A stretch of DNA of 64,000 bases from Burkholderia sp. WSM2230 (lineage in GTDB: Bacteria; Pseudomonadota; Gammaproteobacteria; Burkholderiales; Burkholderiaceae), in the NCBI RefSeq assembly GCF_000472445.1, contig NZ_AXAJ01000001.1:682643-746642 (forward strand), in the 5' to 3' direction. This document shows, in pieces, positions 27,998-36,652 of this stretch. The notes below the pieces were generated by a model that was not told where the DNA came from, searched no databases, and saw nothing but the letters and a program-made list of their open reading frames with translations. The translations under genes were made by a program, and so were the position numbers. The first letter of the stretch is position 1; every line of letters begins with the position of its first letter.

Positions 27998-28642
27998 ATG
28001 CGCCAGACCACCGCGTCCCCCGTGAAAGACCTGCTGCTCGAGCGCTACGCTCCCATCGCCGACGGCATTGCGGCGCTTTTCTATCCGTGTGCCGAAGTCG
28101 TGATTCACGACCTGCGCGACCAGACCATCGCGTATCTCGCGAACAATCTGTCGAAGCTCGAGGTAGGCGGACCTTCGGTGCTCGACGAAGTGCACTATGC
28201 GGCTCGCGGGCGCACCATCGGCCCCTACGAGAAGCTCAATTGGGACGGCCGTCGCATGCGTTGCGTGAGCAACATTCTGTTCGACGACAACGGCAAGCCC
28301 GCCGGCATGCTGTGCATCAACTTCAATATCGCGGTCTTCGAAGACGTGCGCTCCACGCTCGATCTCTTCATCCGAGGCGGCAATCTGACCGACGCGCCCG
28401 CCGACGACCTGTTCCGCGACGACTGGCAGGACCGCATCAACACGTATCTGCACACGTGGCTGCGCGAGCGGCAGATCGGCATCAATGCGCTCACCCGCGA
28501 GCATAAGCGCGAGATTGTCGAGGCGCTGCATGCGCAAGGTGCGTTTCGCGGCCGCAGCTCCGCGAATTACGTGGCGGCCGTGCTGACCATGGGCCGCGCC
28601 ACCGTCTACAAGATCCTCAAACAGATGAAAGAAGGCGGCTGA
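27998..28642 (+). CDS. YheO/DauR-like PAS-HTH transcriptional regulator
   Basis: The 214-residue protein has an N-terminal YheO-type PAS domain (about 10-120: IADGIAALFYPCAEVVIHDLRDQTIAYLANN..., NILFDDNGKPAGMLCINFNI) and a C-terminal helix-turn-helix (REIVEALHAQGAFRGRSSANYVAAVLTMGRATVYKILKQM in two stretches), the DauR arrangement. In Pseudomonas DauR controls D-arginine use; here no amino-acid catabolic genes adjoin, so the target is unknown. The ATG at 27998 fits the family start (MRQTTASPVKDLLLERYAPIADGI); no clear ribosome site is seen. The DUF1653 gene follows 18 bases later. Confidence 0.8.
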   Translation: MRQTTASPVKDLLLERYAPIADGIAALFYPCAEVVIHDLRDQTIAYLANNLSKLEVGGPSVLDEVHYAARGRTIGPYEKLNWDGRRMRCVSNILFDDNGKPAGMLCINFNIAVFEDVRSTLDLFIRGGNLTDAPADDLFRDDWQDRINTYLHTWLRERQIGINALTREHKREIVEALHAQGAFRGRSSANYVAAVLTMGRATVYKILKQMKEGG

Positions 28643-28660
28643 GCGCCGCCCACGCAATCC

Positions 28661-28864
28661 ATGACGACAAACACGCGCTACCGCCATTACAAAGGCGGCA
28701 TCTACGAGCTGATTTGCGAGGCGACGCTCGAGTCCGATCCGTCTGTCACGATGATCGTCTACAAGGCGAGCAACGGCGCGATCTGGACGCGCCCGGCATC
28801 GGAGTTTTTCGGGCAGATCGAGCGTGAAGGCGTGAGCATGCCGCGCTTCGCGCAGATCGACTGA
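28661..28864 (+). CDS. DUF1653 family protein
   Basis: The 67-residue protein matches the DUF1653 family over its whole length: RYRHYKGGIYELICEATLESD, then MIVYKA, IWTRPASEFFG and a C-terminal RFAQI. The function of the family is unknown. It lies 18 bases after the YheO-like regulator and is probably co-transcribed with it. Confidence 0.85.
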   Translation: MTTNTRYRHYKGGIYELICEATLESDPSVTMIVYKASNGAIWTRPASEFFGQIEREGVSMPRFAQID

Positions 28865-28880
28865 CGTTCGGGACGCTCAG

Positions 28881-28925
28881 GGCGTTAAAGGCGTTAAAGG
28901 CGTTAAAGGCGTTAAAGGCGTTAAA
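28881..28925. repeat. Tandem repeat, 9-bp unit GGCGTTAAA x5
   Basis: Five perfect copies of GGCGTTAAA follow each other, flanked by degenerate copies (GGACGCTCA before, GGCGCTCAA after). It sits between the stop codons of the convergent DUF1653 and ferredoxin genes, so length changes would not affect either protein. Confidence 0.95.
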
Positions 28926-28939
28926 GGCGCTCAAAACGC

Positions 28940-29260
28940 TCAGCGCGACTGTCGCGCCGGCAGTGCGATTGCCTCCGGCGCTTCTATCACCACGTCGGTT
29001 TGCGCAATCGCCACACACGGCAGGATGTAGCCTTCCTGCTTTTCCTCGCGGCTAAGACCCGGCCATTCGATCGTGTAGCGCACTTGTCCCGCCGTCATTT
29101 TGCAGATGCAGGTGCGGCACGTGCCGTTGCGGCACGAACGCGGCAAGCGCAGATCGGCGAAGCCGGCGGCTTCGAGAATGGTGAGCGTATCGGGCGCCTC
29201 GAAGCTGCAGCCAAGCGGCTCGACGCGAACGAGAGGCGGACGGTCTGAATCGGACATCAT
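28940..29260 (-). CDS. Plant-type [2Fe-2S] ferredoxin
   Basis: The 106-residue protein has the plant-type 2Fe-2S ligand set (SCRNGTCRTC followed by a distant LPCVA Cys), about residues 43-83, in a beta-grasp fold. It starts MMSDSDRPPL; either Met could be used. It is a small one-electron carrier without reductase domains, so it must have a separate partner. It follows the sigma-54 activator gene on the same strand by 74 bases; no oxygenase gene is adjacent, so its partner is unknown. Confidence 0.85.
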   Translation of the reverse strand: MMSDSDRPPLVRVEPLGCSFEAPDTLTILEAAGFADLRLPRSCRNGTCRTCICKMTAGQVRYTIEWPGLSREEKQEGYILPCVAIAQTDVVIEAPEAIALPARQSR

Positions 29261-29334
29261 GCGAATGTGTGACTGGGTTCGTCACACTTTACACGCTAGT
29301 GCCGCCGTCCATCGGCAATTGCGGTGTGGCCGGC

Positions 29335-31341
29335 TCAGTGCGTCGAGCCGCCGCGCCGCAAATAGCGGTACACGGTATTGCGCGCGAGTCCCAGCTCGCG
29401 TGCCGCCGCCGACACGTTGCCGTCGAGCCGCGCCAGCGTCTGCGCGATCAACGTGGCCTGCCAGTCTTCCATGCGCGACGGCGCGCGCGCCTGGGCGTCG
29501 AACGGCACGCTTCGCGCGTCGTTGCCGATCGCGCGCGCCGCGAATGCCTTGTCAGCCGGGCTGTTTTTCGCCGCGGCCTCGGCACAATCGTGCAGGAAGT
29601 CTTCCGGCAAATCGTCGAGTTGGATCTGCTCCGCGCCCTCGGCCATGATGCTCGCCGTGCGCAGCACGTTGGCCAGTTGCCGCAGATTGCCTGGCCAACC
29701 GTATGTCATGAAGCGCTCGAGCACTGGCTGCGAAACACGGCGCGGCAGGTTCTCGCCCTCGCGCTGAAGCTCCAGCATGCGCGTGACGAGCGCAGCGAGA
29801 TCCGTGCGCTCGCGCAGCGGCGGCAACGTCACCACGAGTCCGTTGATGCGGTAATACAGGTCTTCGCGGAAGGTGCCTTCCTCGATCATCGCGCGCAGAT
29901 TGCGGTGCGTCGCGCAGACGATCCGCAGATCCACCGGAATTGCGCGCGTGCCGCCAAGCGGCACCACGGTGCGCTCCTGCAATACGCGCATGAGCCGCAC
30001 CTGCTGCGCGAGCGGCATGTCCCCGATTTCGTCGAGGAACAGCGTACCGCCGTCGGCCTGCACGATCTTGCCGACGCTGCCGCGCTTTTTCGCGCCGGTG
30101 AACGCGCCGTCTTCATAGCCGAACAACTCGGCCTCGATCAAGGTGTCCGGCAGCGACGCGCAATTCAACGCGACGAACGGCGCCGCGCGCCGCGGCGAAT
30201 CGTGATGGATGGCGCGCGCGAGCCATTCCTTGCCGGTGCCCGTTTTGCCGAGGATCAGAATGGGAATGTCGCGGCCGCGAACCTTGGCGACGCGCCGCAA
30301 AATCGCAGAGACTTGCGCGTCGCCGGTATCGAGCGTCTGCAACGTGGCCGGCGTAGTCGTGGCGGCGGGCAGCGCCGGCTCAGCCGTTCGCGCTGCGTGA
30401 CGCGCGGCGTGCGATGCGAACCCGCCCACTGTCTGCACGGATTCCGCTGCCGCCCCCACATAACGCTGCGCCGAATATTCGCCGCGCGCGACAACCCGTA
30501 CGCCGCTTGGCAATGTGAGCACGACGTTCTCGCCAGGCGCGTGGGCGATCCGCTGCAGCACATTGGTGAACGCGACGCCGAACAGCGCCTCGAACGGCTG
30601 CGCTTGCAAGGCCGCAAGCGGCTGTCCGAACTGGAACAGCGCGCTGCGATTCGCCGACAGAAACGTACCGTCGGCGGCGAATGCGGCCAGCCCTTCGAAC
30701 AGCGTGCCGATGAATTCCGCGCGCGCGTGAAAGTGCACGCGCACTGCATCGGCGAATTGATTGGAGAACAGATGATTCTCGATCATCTGCGCCGACATTC
30801 TGACGAGCGCAAGCGTGTGTTTGTGAAAGCCGCGCGTGTCGCCGCTCACGTCGAGCGCGCCGATGGTGCGCCCGAACGGATCGGCAATCGGCGCGCACGA
30901 GCAGGTGAGAATGCGGTTTGCGTGCAGGAAGTGTTCGTCGGCGTGGACCACGGTCGGCTGCCCGTCGACAAGCGCCGTGCCGATGGCATTCGTGCCGCGG
31001 TCGGCCTCGGCCCACGACACGCCCGGGCACAGCGCGACGCGATTCGCCTTCGCGACGAAATCGCTGTCGCCGAGACTATGCAGGATCACGCCCTGACTGT
31101 CGGTGAGCAGCACCATGCTTTGCGTGTCGACGATCTGCGCGTGCAGCGTTTCCATGACCGGCAGCGCATGCGTGAACAGCGACTGATTGCGATCGACCAG
31201 TTCGCGCAACGCAGGCCGGCGCAGCGGATGAAAATCCGGCACTTCGGACGCTCGCAGTCCGAGCTCGAGCGAACGCGCGTGAGCTTGTGCGATGACATCG
31301 GGCCGACCGGTGCGGGACGGCGTGGCGGGGCGATGGCTCAA
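29335..31341 (-). CDS. Sigma-54-dependent activator (AcoR-like)
   Basis: This regulator of about 668 residues has an N-terminal GAF-type sensing region, a central AAA+ domain with Walker A GKTGTGKEW, an intact GAFTGA sigma-54 contact loop, Walker B GGTLFLDEIGDM and an arginine-finger region, and a C-terminal Fis-type helix-turn-helix (LDGNVSAAARELGLARNTVYRYL). The start is probably the TTG at 31341: GGAG lies 7 bases before it and the sequence begins LSHRPATP, while the in-frame region further upstream looks non-coding. AcoR-like proteins sense small alcohols or ketones such as acetoin. No cognate metabolic operon is beside it. Confidence 0.88.
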   Translation of the reverse strand: MSHRPATPSRTGRPDVIAQAHARSLELGLRASEVPDFHPLRRPALRELVDRNQSLFTHALPVMETLHAQIVDTQSMVLLTDSQGVILHSLGDSDFVAKANRVALCPGVSWAEADRGTNAIGTALVDGQPTVVHADEHFLHANRILTCSCAPIADPFGRTIGALDVSGDTRGFHKHTLALVRMSAQMIENHLFSNQFADAVRVHFHARAEFIGTLFEGLAAFAADGTFLSANRSALFQFGQPLAALQAQPFEALFGVAFTNVLQRIAHAPGENVVLTLPSGVRVVARGEYSAQRYVGAAAESVQTVGGFASHAARHAARTAEPALPAATTTPATLQTLDTGDAQVSAILRRVAKVRGRDIPILILGKTGTGKEWLARAIHHDSPRRAAPFVALNCASLPDTLIEAELFGYEDGAFTGAKKRGSVGKIVQADGGTLFLDEIGDMPLAQQVRLMRVLQERTVVPLGGTRAIPVDLRIVCATHRNLRAMIEEGTFREDLYYRINGLVVTLPPLRERTDLAALVTRMLELQREGENLPRRVSQPVLERFMTYGWPGNLRQLANVLRTASIMAEGAEQIQLDDLPEDFLHDCAEAAAKNSPADKAFAARAIGNDARSVPFDAQARAPSRMEDWQATLIAQTLARLDGNVSAAARELGLARNTVYRYLRRGGSTH

Positions 31342-31793
31342 GGCATGTCTCCGGTGAGCGGGGCGGCGGGTACATTGCCCGCCGTTTGATGCCGCAGCGC
31401 AGCATGCACGCTGGTGGCCGAACACCGATATTACAGGAGCCAGAGCCCTCCGCGCGGCAGGGAAAACACGGCGGCCGGCGTCCCGCGGGTTGCATGCGCC
31501 ATGGCGCCCACTCCCGACGACAATGCGCGCCAATGCACACTGGTGCACGATTCGCGCGCCACCCGCACCATCATCAAGCAAACAAAAAGGAAAACTTGCG
31601 CCGCGCGCGAACTCGTCTAAAGTGAATCAAATCATCCTCGCGACGTGCGAAGCACGTGCCCGTGACAACGGATGACGAGCCCGCGTCGCCCGCATTGGAC
31701 AAGGAGGAACGAACGGCAGGCGCGATCAGATGTAACCGGCGTGCGCATTACCCATGCGAATCGTGCGCAGTGCCTAACTTCCAGGTGACTCCC
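31342..31793. other. Intergenic region (452 bp) with two inverted repeats
   Basis: This is the divergent region between the sigma-54 activator and the DUF1488 gene. It contains TGCAC-ACTG-GTGCA (31534-31547), a possible activator-binding site, and ACGTGC-GAA-GCACGT (31643-31657). I did not find a convincing GG-N10-GC sigma-54 promoter. No gene is supported. Confidence 0.45.
31534..31547. promoter_or_regulatory. Inverted repeat, possible AcoR-like activator site
   Basis: TGCAC and GTGCA flank ACTG, about 190 bases upstream of the TTG start of the AcoR-like gene. Its location suits an upstream activating or autoregulatory site; this is not proven. Confidence 0.3.
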
Positions 31794-32084
31794 ATGCAGA
31801 TCCTTTTCCCAAATGAAAGTCCTGAATATTCAGGTCGCGAACTCACCCTGGCGTTCCCGGCGCTGGTCGATGGGCAGAGGGTGGAGTGCATGATCACCGC
31901 GGAAGCACTCGAAGATCACTTCGGCGCAGCCTCGCCACGCCTGGAAGATATGGTCGGCGCATTTGACACGCACCGCGAGCGCATCGAGGCGGCCACGCGG
32001 CGCCTGCTATCGGAAACCAGCGCGCAGTGCGTCGTCCTGCGAAGCGGCTATGTGCGCTTTTATGAAGCGAACTGGCGCGCCTGA
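31794..32084 (+). CDS. DUF1488 family protein
   Basis: The 96-residue protein starts MQILFPNESPEYSGRELTLAFPALVDGQ and has the DUF1488 layout: an N-terminal small sheet with VECMITAEALEDHFG, a helical middle and a terminal VVLRSGYVRFYEANW. AGGTGA 5 bases before the ATG at 31794 decides this start over upstream frames. The function of the family is unknown. It is convergent with the purine permease gene. Confidence 0.75.
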   Translation: MQILFPNESPEYSGRELTLAFPALVDGQRVECMITAEALEDHFGAASPRLEDMVGAFDTHRERIEAATRRLLSETSAQCVVLRSGYVRFYEANWRA

Positions 32085-32121
32085 TGCCTGACGGCACCGG
32101 CGCGCGCGGCCCATTGCGAGA

Positions 32122-33423
32122 CTACTCGCTGCCGAGATAGAAGTAGCGGAACAGAAAAATCGCCGCGATGATCCACACCACCAGCTTCACTTCGCGCGCG
32201 CGGCCGGTCAGCAGTTTCAATCCCGCATACGAGATGAAGCCGAACGCGACGCCATTCGCGATGGAGTAGGTGAACGGCATCAGCAGTGCGGTCAGCGCGG
32301 CCGGCACGACTTCGGTTGCGTCGTCCCATGGCAGGTCGAGCATTTCGCGCAGCATCAGGCACGACACGTAAAGCAGCGCCGGCGCCGTCGCGTAGCCCGG
32401 CACCACCCCCGCGAGCGGCGCGAAGAACAGCGCCGCAAGGAACAGCACGGCCACAGTGATTGCCGTCACGCCGGTGCGGCCGCCTGCCTGTACGCCCGAG
32501 GCGCTTTCGATATAGGCGGTGGTGGACGACGTGCCGAGCACCGAGCCCGCCAGGATCGCGGTGCTGTCCGCGAGCAGCGCGCGATTGAGCCGATGCATCT
32601 TGCCTTCCACCAGCAGACCCGCGCGATTTGCCACGCCCATCAGCGTGCCGGTTGCATCGAACAGTTCGACGAGGAAGAACACGAGGATCACGTTCAGCAC
32701 GCCGGTGGACAGCGCGCCGCGGATGTCTAGCTGGAACAGCGTCGGCGAAATGGACGGCGGCGTGGAGACGATGCCGTGGAACTGATTGCCGCCGAAGAAA
32801 AAGCTCAGCACGGTCACGCCGACAATGCCGATCAGGATCGCGCCGCGCACGCGCAGATAGTCGAGCGTGACGATCGCGAAGAAGCCGATGATCGCGAGCA
32901 CCACATGCGGGTTATGCAGATCGCCGAGCGTGACGAGCGTGGCGGGATTGCCGACCACGACGCCCGCCGTCTTCAGCGAAATGATCGCGAGAAACAGGCC
33001 GATGCCGCCGGTAATGGCAATGCGTATGGAGTGCGGAATGCCCTTGACGATCACCTCGCGCACGCGAAACAGCGTGACGACGAGAAACAGGCACCCTGAG
33101 ATGAACACCGCGCCGAGCGCGGCCTGCCATGTGAAACCCATGCCCTTGACCACGGTGTACGCGAAGTACGCGTTCAGTCCCATGCCCGGCGCGAGCGCAA
33201 TCGGGTAGTTCGCATACAGACCCATGATCAGCGAGGCGAGCGCCGCCACGAGGCAGGTCGCGACGAATACCGCGTCTTTCGGCATCCCCGCGTCGCCCAG
33301 AATGGCCGGGTTGACGAAGATGATGTAGGCCATCGTCAGGAAGGTGGTCAGGCCGGCCAGTACTTCGGTGCGTAGATTGGTGCCGGCCGCGTCGAGGCCG
33401 AAGTAGCGTTTTATGGAATCCAT
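32122..33423 (-). CDS. NCS2-family purine permease (AzgA/GhxP type)
   Basis: The 433-residue inner-membrane protein has about twelve helices and the AzgA-branch signatures: an N-terminal FGLDAAGTNLRTEVLAGLTTF segment, NPAILGDAGMP, PIALAPGMGLNAYFAYTVV and a GTSSTTAYIESASGVQAGGRTG segment near the middle of the second half. Members of this branch take up adenine, guanine or hypoxanthine with protons. The ATG at 33423 gives the family N-terminus MDSIKRYFGL; in-frame Met codons further upstream lie in an Arg-rich stretch. Exact purine preference cannot be told. Confidence 0.9.
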   Translation of the reverse strand: MDSIKRYFGLDAAGTNLRTEVLAGLTTFLTMAYIIFVNPAILGDAGMPKDAVFVATCLVAALASLIMGLYANYPIALAPGMGLNAYFAYTVVKGMGFTWQAALGAVFISGCLFLVVTLFRVREVIVKGIPHSIRIAITGGIGLFLAIISLKTAGVVVGNPATLVTLGDLHNPHVVLAIIGFFAIVTLDYLRVRGAILIGIVGVTVLSFFFGGNQFHGIVSTPPSISPTLFQLDIRGALSTGVLNVILVFFLVELFDATGTLMGVANRAGLLVEGKMHRLNRALLADSTAILAGSVLGTSSTTAYIESASGVQAGGRTGVTAITVAVLFLAALFFAPLAGVVPGYATAPALLYVSCLMLREMLDLPWDDATEVVPAALTALLMPFTYSIANGVAFGFISYAGLKLLTGRAREVKLVVWIIAAIFLFRYFYLGSE

Positions 33424-33620
33424 AGGGCGCATCTCTCGTCGTAGGGGCGAGATGATACCTTGCCAGCGCCTCATGCGCAGCCGCAAGCGAATTTATGCAG
33501 CCCGGTACCAAAGAGTAGCAGCGGAGTAGCAGCGGCAGCCCGCGCAATTAACAGGCCCGCGTGGGCCTCGCGACCGTTGCAGTCGCGCGCAGCGTGGCCT
33601 GCCGTGCTTCAGTAAGACAC

Positions 33621-33881
33621 TTATTGAGTGACGGTCGTGCCCGTCTGCTGCGCATGCCGTTCGGCGACGATGCGCGCTGCGCGCTGGGCGTTGTGCGGAT
33701 AGTTGATCCAGTCGAGCGGATCGTAGCCGGCCGCGCGCCACTCGGCGAGGTCGGCCTTGACCTCGGCGCGGGTCTTCGGCGCGGAGGGATCATAGGCGCG
33801 GGTTGACGACTGCGCCAACGCAGCGCTCATGCTGACGGCGGCCAGCAGCGCGCCGAGTCCAATACGGGAAAGCGTTTTCAT
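33621..33881 (-). CDS. DUF4148 periplasmic protein
   Basis: The 86-residue protein has a signal peptide (KTLSRIGLGALLAAVSMSAALA, cleaved before QSSTR) and the DUF4148 core KTRAEVKADLAEWRAAGYDP, followed by a WINYPHNAQRAARIVAERHAQQ helix. These small exported proteins are very common in Burkholderiaceae; their role is unknown. The ATG at 33881 is chosen because the signal peptide begins there. It stands alone between the purine permease and slipin genes. Confidence 0.85.
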   Translation of the reverse strand: MKTLSRIGLGALLAAVSMSAALAQSSTRAYDPSAPKTRAEVKADLAEWRAAGYDPLDWINYPHNAQRAARIVAERHAQQTGTTVTQ

Positions 33882-34006
33882 GATGGGCTCATCTGAGCAG
33901 TTAGGGACGACCCTGGTATTGTAGGGTTGCCGGATGTGCCGGGTAAGGCGCCGTTGCACAATGCACTGTTTCATCGGGCGCGCGCGGCGACCCGCGTCGG
34001 CCCCGT

Positions 34007-34780
34007 TCACGGCGCCGGCGGCCTGGTGAGACGGTCCACCACGGCGTTCAGCAGGTCGACAGGCAGCGGAAAAACGATCGTCGAGTTCTTGTCGGCGGCG
34101 ATCGTCGTGAGCGTTTGCAGGTAACGCAACTGCATGGCCTGCGGCTCGCGCGCGAGCGTCTGCGCGGCCTGCAGCAGTTGCTGCGACGCCTGCAATTCGC
34201 CTTCGGCATGAATCACCTTGGCGCGCCGCTCGCGTTCCGCTTCCGCCTGGCGGGCAATCGCGCGGATCATCGTTTCGTTGATGTCCACGTGCTTGATTTC
34301 GACGATGGCCACCTTGATGCCCCACGCATCGGTCTGCGCGTCGAGCACTTTCTGGATGTCGGCGTTCAGTTGCTCGCGCTCGGCGAGCAGTTCATCCAGT
34401 TCATGCTTGCCTAGCACCGCGCGCAGTGTGGTCTGCGAGAGCTGGCTGGTGGCCTCGAAGTAGCGGGCCACCTGGATCACGGCCTTCTCAGGGTCGACCA
34501 CGCGGAAATACACCACGGCGTTGACCTTTACTGACACGTTGTCGCGCGTGATCACGTCTTGCGGCGGCACGTCGAACACGACGGTGCGCAAGTCGATGCG
34601 CACCACCTGCTGCACGACCGGAATGATCAGCACGAGCCCGGGCCCCTTGACTTTCCAGAAGCGCCCGAGCATGAACACGACTCCGCGTTCGTACTCGCGG
34701 AATATCCGTATCGACGAAGCGATCAGCGCCGCCACCAGCAGAACAAGAAGACTGCTGAAACCGAATGTGAAACCGATCAT
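34007..34780 (-). CDS. Slipin (stomatin-like SPFH-domain membrane protein)
   Basis: The 257-residue protein has one N-terminal membrane segment ([18 protein letters not shown]), then an SPFH domain ([27 protein letters not shown]..., [26 protein letters not shown] in two stretches) and a C-terminal helical, charged region that drives oligomer formation. Slipins pair with NfeD proteases in membrane microdomains. The gene start overlaps the end of the NfeD-protease gene by 4 bases, so the two are translationally coupled, NfeD first. Confidence 0.92.
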   Translation of the reverse strand: MIGFTFGFSSLLVLLVAALIASSIRIFREYERGVVFMLGRFWKVKGPGLVLIIPVVQQVVRIDLRTVVFDVPPQDVITRDNVSVKVNAVVYFRVVDPEKAVIQVARYFEATSQLSQTTLRAVLGKHELDELLAEREQLNADIQKVLDAQTDAWGIKVAIVEIKHVDINETMIRAIARQAEAERERRAKVIHAEGELQASQQLLQAAQTLAREPQAMQLRYLQTLTTIAADKNSTIVFPLPVDLLNAVVDRLTRPPAP

Positions 34781-36570
34781 GAGGTCTTTCCTCCCAGAGA
34801 GGGTTGCTGCTGCCGCGCGTTGGCGGCAACGACGGGCTCGACCATCAGCGTGAGCCCTTGCCGCGCGCTCACGCGTACCGCTTCGCCCGCCGCGAGTGGA
34901 ACCGGGCTCGACACGTGCCAGCGCTCGCCGTTGATGCGCGCCCAGCCGGCCGCCGCGCTGCCTGCCAGGGTGCTTGCCGTGCTGCCTGCGATGCTGCCGG
35001 GCCCGGCGGCGGTGACGAGACCCTCGTCGAGCACCACGCCGACGCTGCCGATCAGCCCCTCCGAACCGGTCACCACCGGCCTGCGCCGCGCGCGCAGCGC
35101 GAGCCTCGAGACGCCCAGCACGAACAGCACGCTGAATACGACGACGGCGGCGATCATTGGCAGCGGAATGCCGTAGCCGGGCACGTCGGTGTCGATCAGC
35201 ATCAACGCGCCGATCACGAACGCGACAATGCCGCCGAAGCCGAGCGAACCGAAGGTCGGCAGAAACGCCTCGCCGATCAGAAACGCAATGCCGAGAAAGA
35301 TCAGGCCGAGGCCGACGTAATTGATGGGCAGCATCTGCATGGCGAACAGCCCGACGAGCAGGCTGATTGCGCCGACCACTCCGGGCAGCACGAAGCCCGG
35401 GTTCGCGAATTCGAAGAAGAGGCCGTACATGCCGAGCATCAGCAGCATCAGCGCGACATTCGGATCCGTGATGACCGCGAGAAAGTGGCTGCGCCAGTCG
35501 GCCTCGAGCGTGACGATGGGCGCGTGGGCCGTCGCGAGCTTGATGTTGCCCGCGCTCGTCGTGACGGTGCGCCCGTCGAGCTGGCGCAGCAGGTCGGGCA
35601 CGTCGCGCGCGTTGACATCGACGACGTGTTGCGCGAGCGCGTCGGCGGCCGTCAGGCTCACCGCCTCGCGCACCGCGCGCTCTGCCCAGTCGGCGTTGCG
35701 CCCGCGCATTTGCGCGAGGCCGCGGATATAGGCAGCGGCGTCGTGAACCTGCTTGCGTAGTTCCGTCGACTGGGTGTCGAGCGGCAGCGAGCCTGACGCG
35801 GCGGGTGCGCCGGTCCCGCTGCTGGCCGGACTGGCCGTGGCGCGGCTCGCGGCTGCCGGCGCCGCGCTGCCGGAGCCGGAGCCGGGAGCCGCTGCCTGCG
35901 GAGCCGGCGCTTGCGGAGCCGGTGCCTGCGGAGCCGGTGCCTGCGGCGCGCGGTCGCCCGTGCCCGGCAGGCGCGGCGTGCCGCCTCCGGGCGGCTCCGT
36001 GCCGCCTATACCCATCTGGATCGGCGTGGCCGCGCCGAGATTGGTGCCCGGCGCCATCGCCGCAATATGGCTCGCATAGACGATGTACGTGCCGGCGCTC
36101 GCGGCCCTCGCGCCGCTCGGCGCAATGAACGTCGCGACCGGAACGGGCGAGGCCAGAATCGCCTTGATGATCTGCCGCATGGAGGTGTCGAGCCCGCCCG
36201 GCGTATCGAGTTGCAGCACCGCGAGCTGGGCGTGGCCGTCGGCGGCACGCTGGAGACTGCGCACGATGAAGTCGGCGCTCGCCGGACCGATCGCGCCGCT
36301 GACCGGAATCACCACGACACTGTTGGCCGCATACGCATTGGCCGCCGGTTCAGCGACGGGTGCCGCGTGAGCCGCGGACGCTGCAACGTATTCGCTGGAT
36401 GCGAATAAAGATGCAAACTGGGACGCGAGCGGAGACGCAAGCAACAGCGCGAACGCCAAAAGCCTCCCGAACGCGGTCATGCCGCGCAGGAACCGGCGCG
36501 CGGCACCGCCGTGGATAAACGGCCGGCGCGCGCCAGACTGCCGGAACGGGCGACGCGGATACGTGCTCAT
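34777..36570 (-). CDS. NfeD-type membrane serine protease with low-complexity insert
   Basis: This 597-residue protein has an N-terminal signal/anchor, a ClpP-like Ser-Lys protease domain (about 85-350), several membrane helices (about 365-480) and a C-terminal NfeD OB-fold (about 500-580). The catalytic Ser158 lies in [14 protein letters not shown] and the predicted Lys273 in [16 protein letters not shown], as in the archaeal stomatin-cleaving protease. Between them is an insert of about 80 residues rich in Ala, Pro, Gln, Gly and Ser, including repeated APQAP units. An alternative start at 36480 would give a more normal signal peptide; neither start has a good ribosome site. It should act with the slipin encoded downstream. 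Confidence 0.9.
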   Translation of the reverse strand: MSTYPRRPFRQSGARRPFIHGGAARRFLRGMTAFGRLLAFALLLASPLASQFASLFASSEYVAASAAHAAPVAEPAANAYAANSVVVIPVSGAIGPASADFIVRSLQRAADGHAQLAVLQLDTPGGLDTSMRQIIKAILASPVPVATFIAPSGARAASAGTYIVYASHIAAMAPGTNLGAATPIQMGIGGTEPPGGGTPRLPGTGDRAPQAPAPQAPAPQAPAPQAAAPGSGSGSAAPAAASRATASPASSGTGAPAASGSLPLDTQSTELRKQVHDAAAYIRGLAQMRGRNADWAERAVREAVSLTAADALAQHVVDVNARDVPDLLRQLDGRTVTTSAGNIKLATAHAPIVTLEADWRSHFLAVITDPNVALMLLMLGMYGLFFEFANPGFVLPGVVGAISLLVGLFAMQMLPINYVGLGLIFLGIAFLIGEAFLPTFGSLGFGGIVAFVIGALMLIDTDVPGYGIPLPMIAAVVVFSVLFVLGVSRLALRARRRPVVTGSEGLIGSVGVVLDEGLVTAAGPGSIAGSTASTLAGSAAAGWARINGERWHVSSPVPLAAGEAVRVSARQGLTLMVEPVVAANARQQQPSLGGKTS

Positions 36571-36652
36571 CGCTAATGGGCGCCGCGCGCCGTCGACGGA
36601 TACTGAGCAGCGCGGGCCGACACTCCAGAAAGACTGGCCTGCTGCTTACAGC

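Noticed and set aside
28881..28925. CRISPR array
   Set aside because: The units are 9 bp with no spacers, and no cas genes are present in the window.
29269..31389. Plus-strand open frame of 706 codons opposite the sigma-54 activator
   Set aside because: It is antisense to a gene with all family motifs intact; its translation is Arg/His/Gln-rich and matches no family. High GC keeps such frames open.
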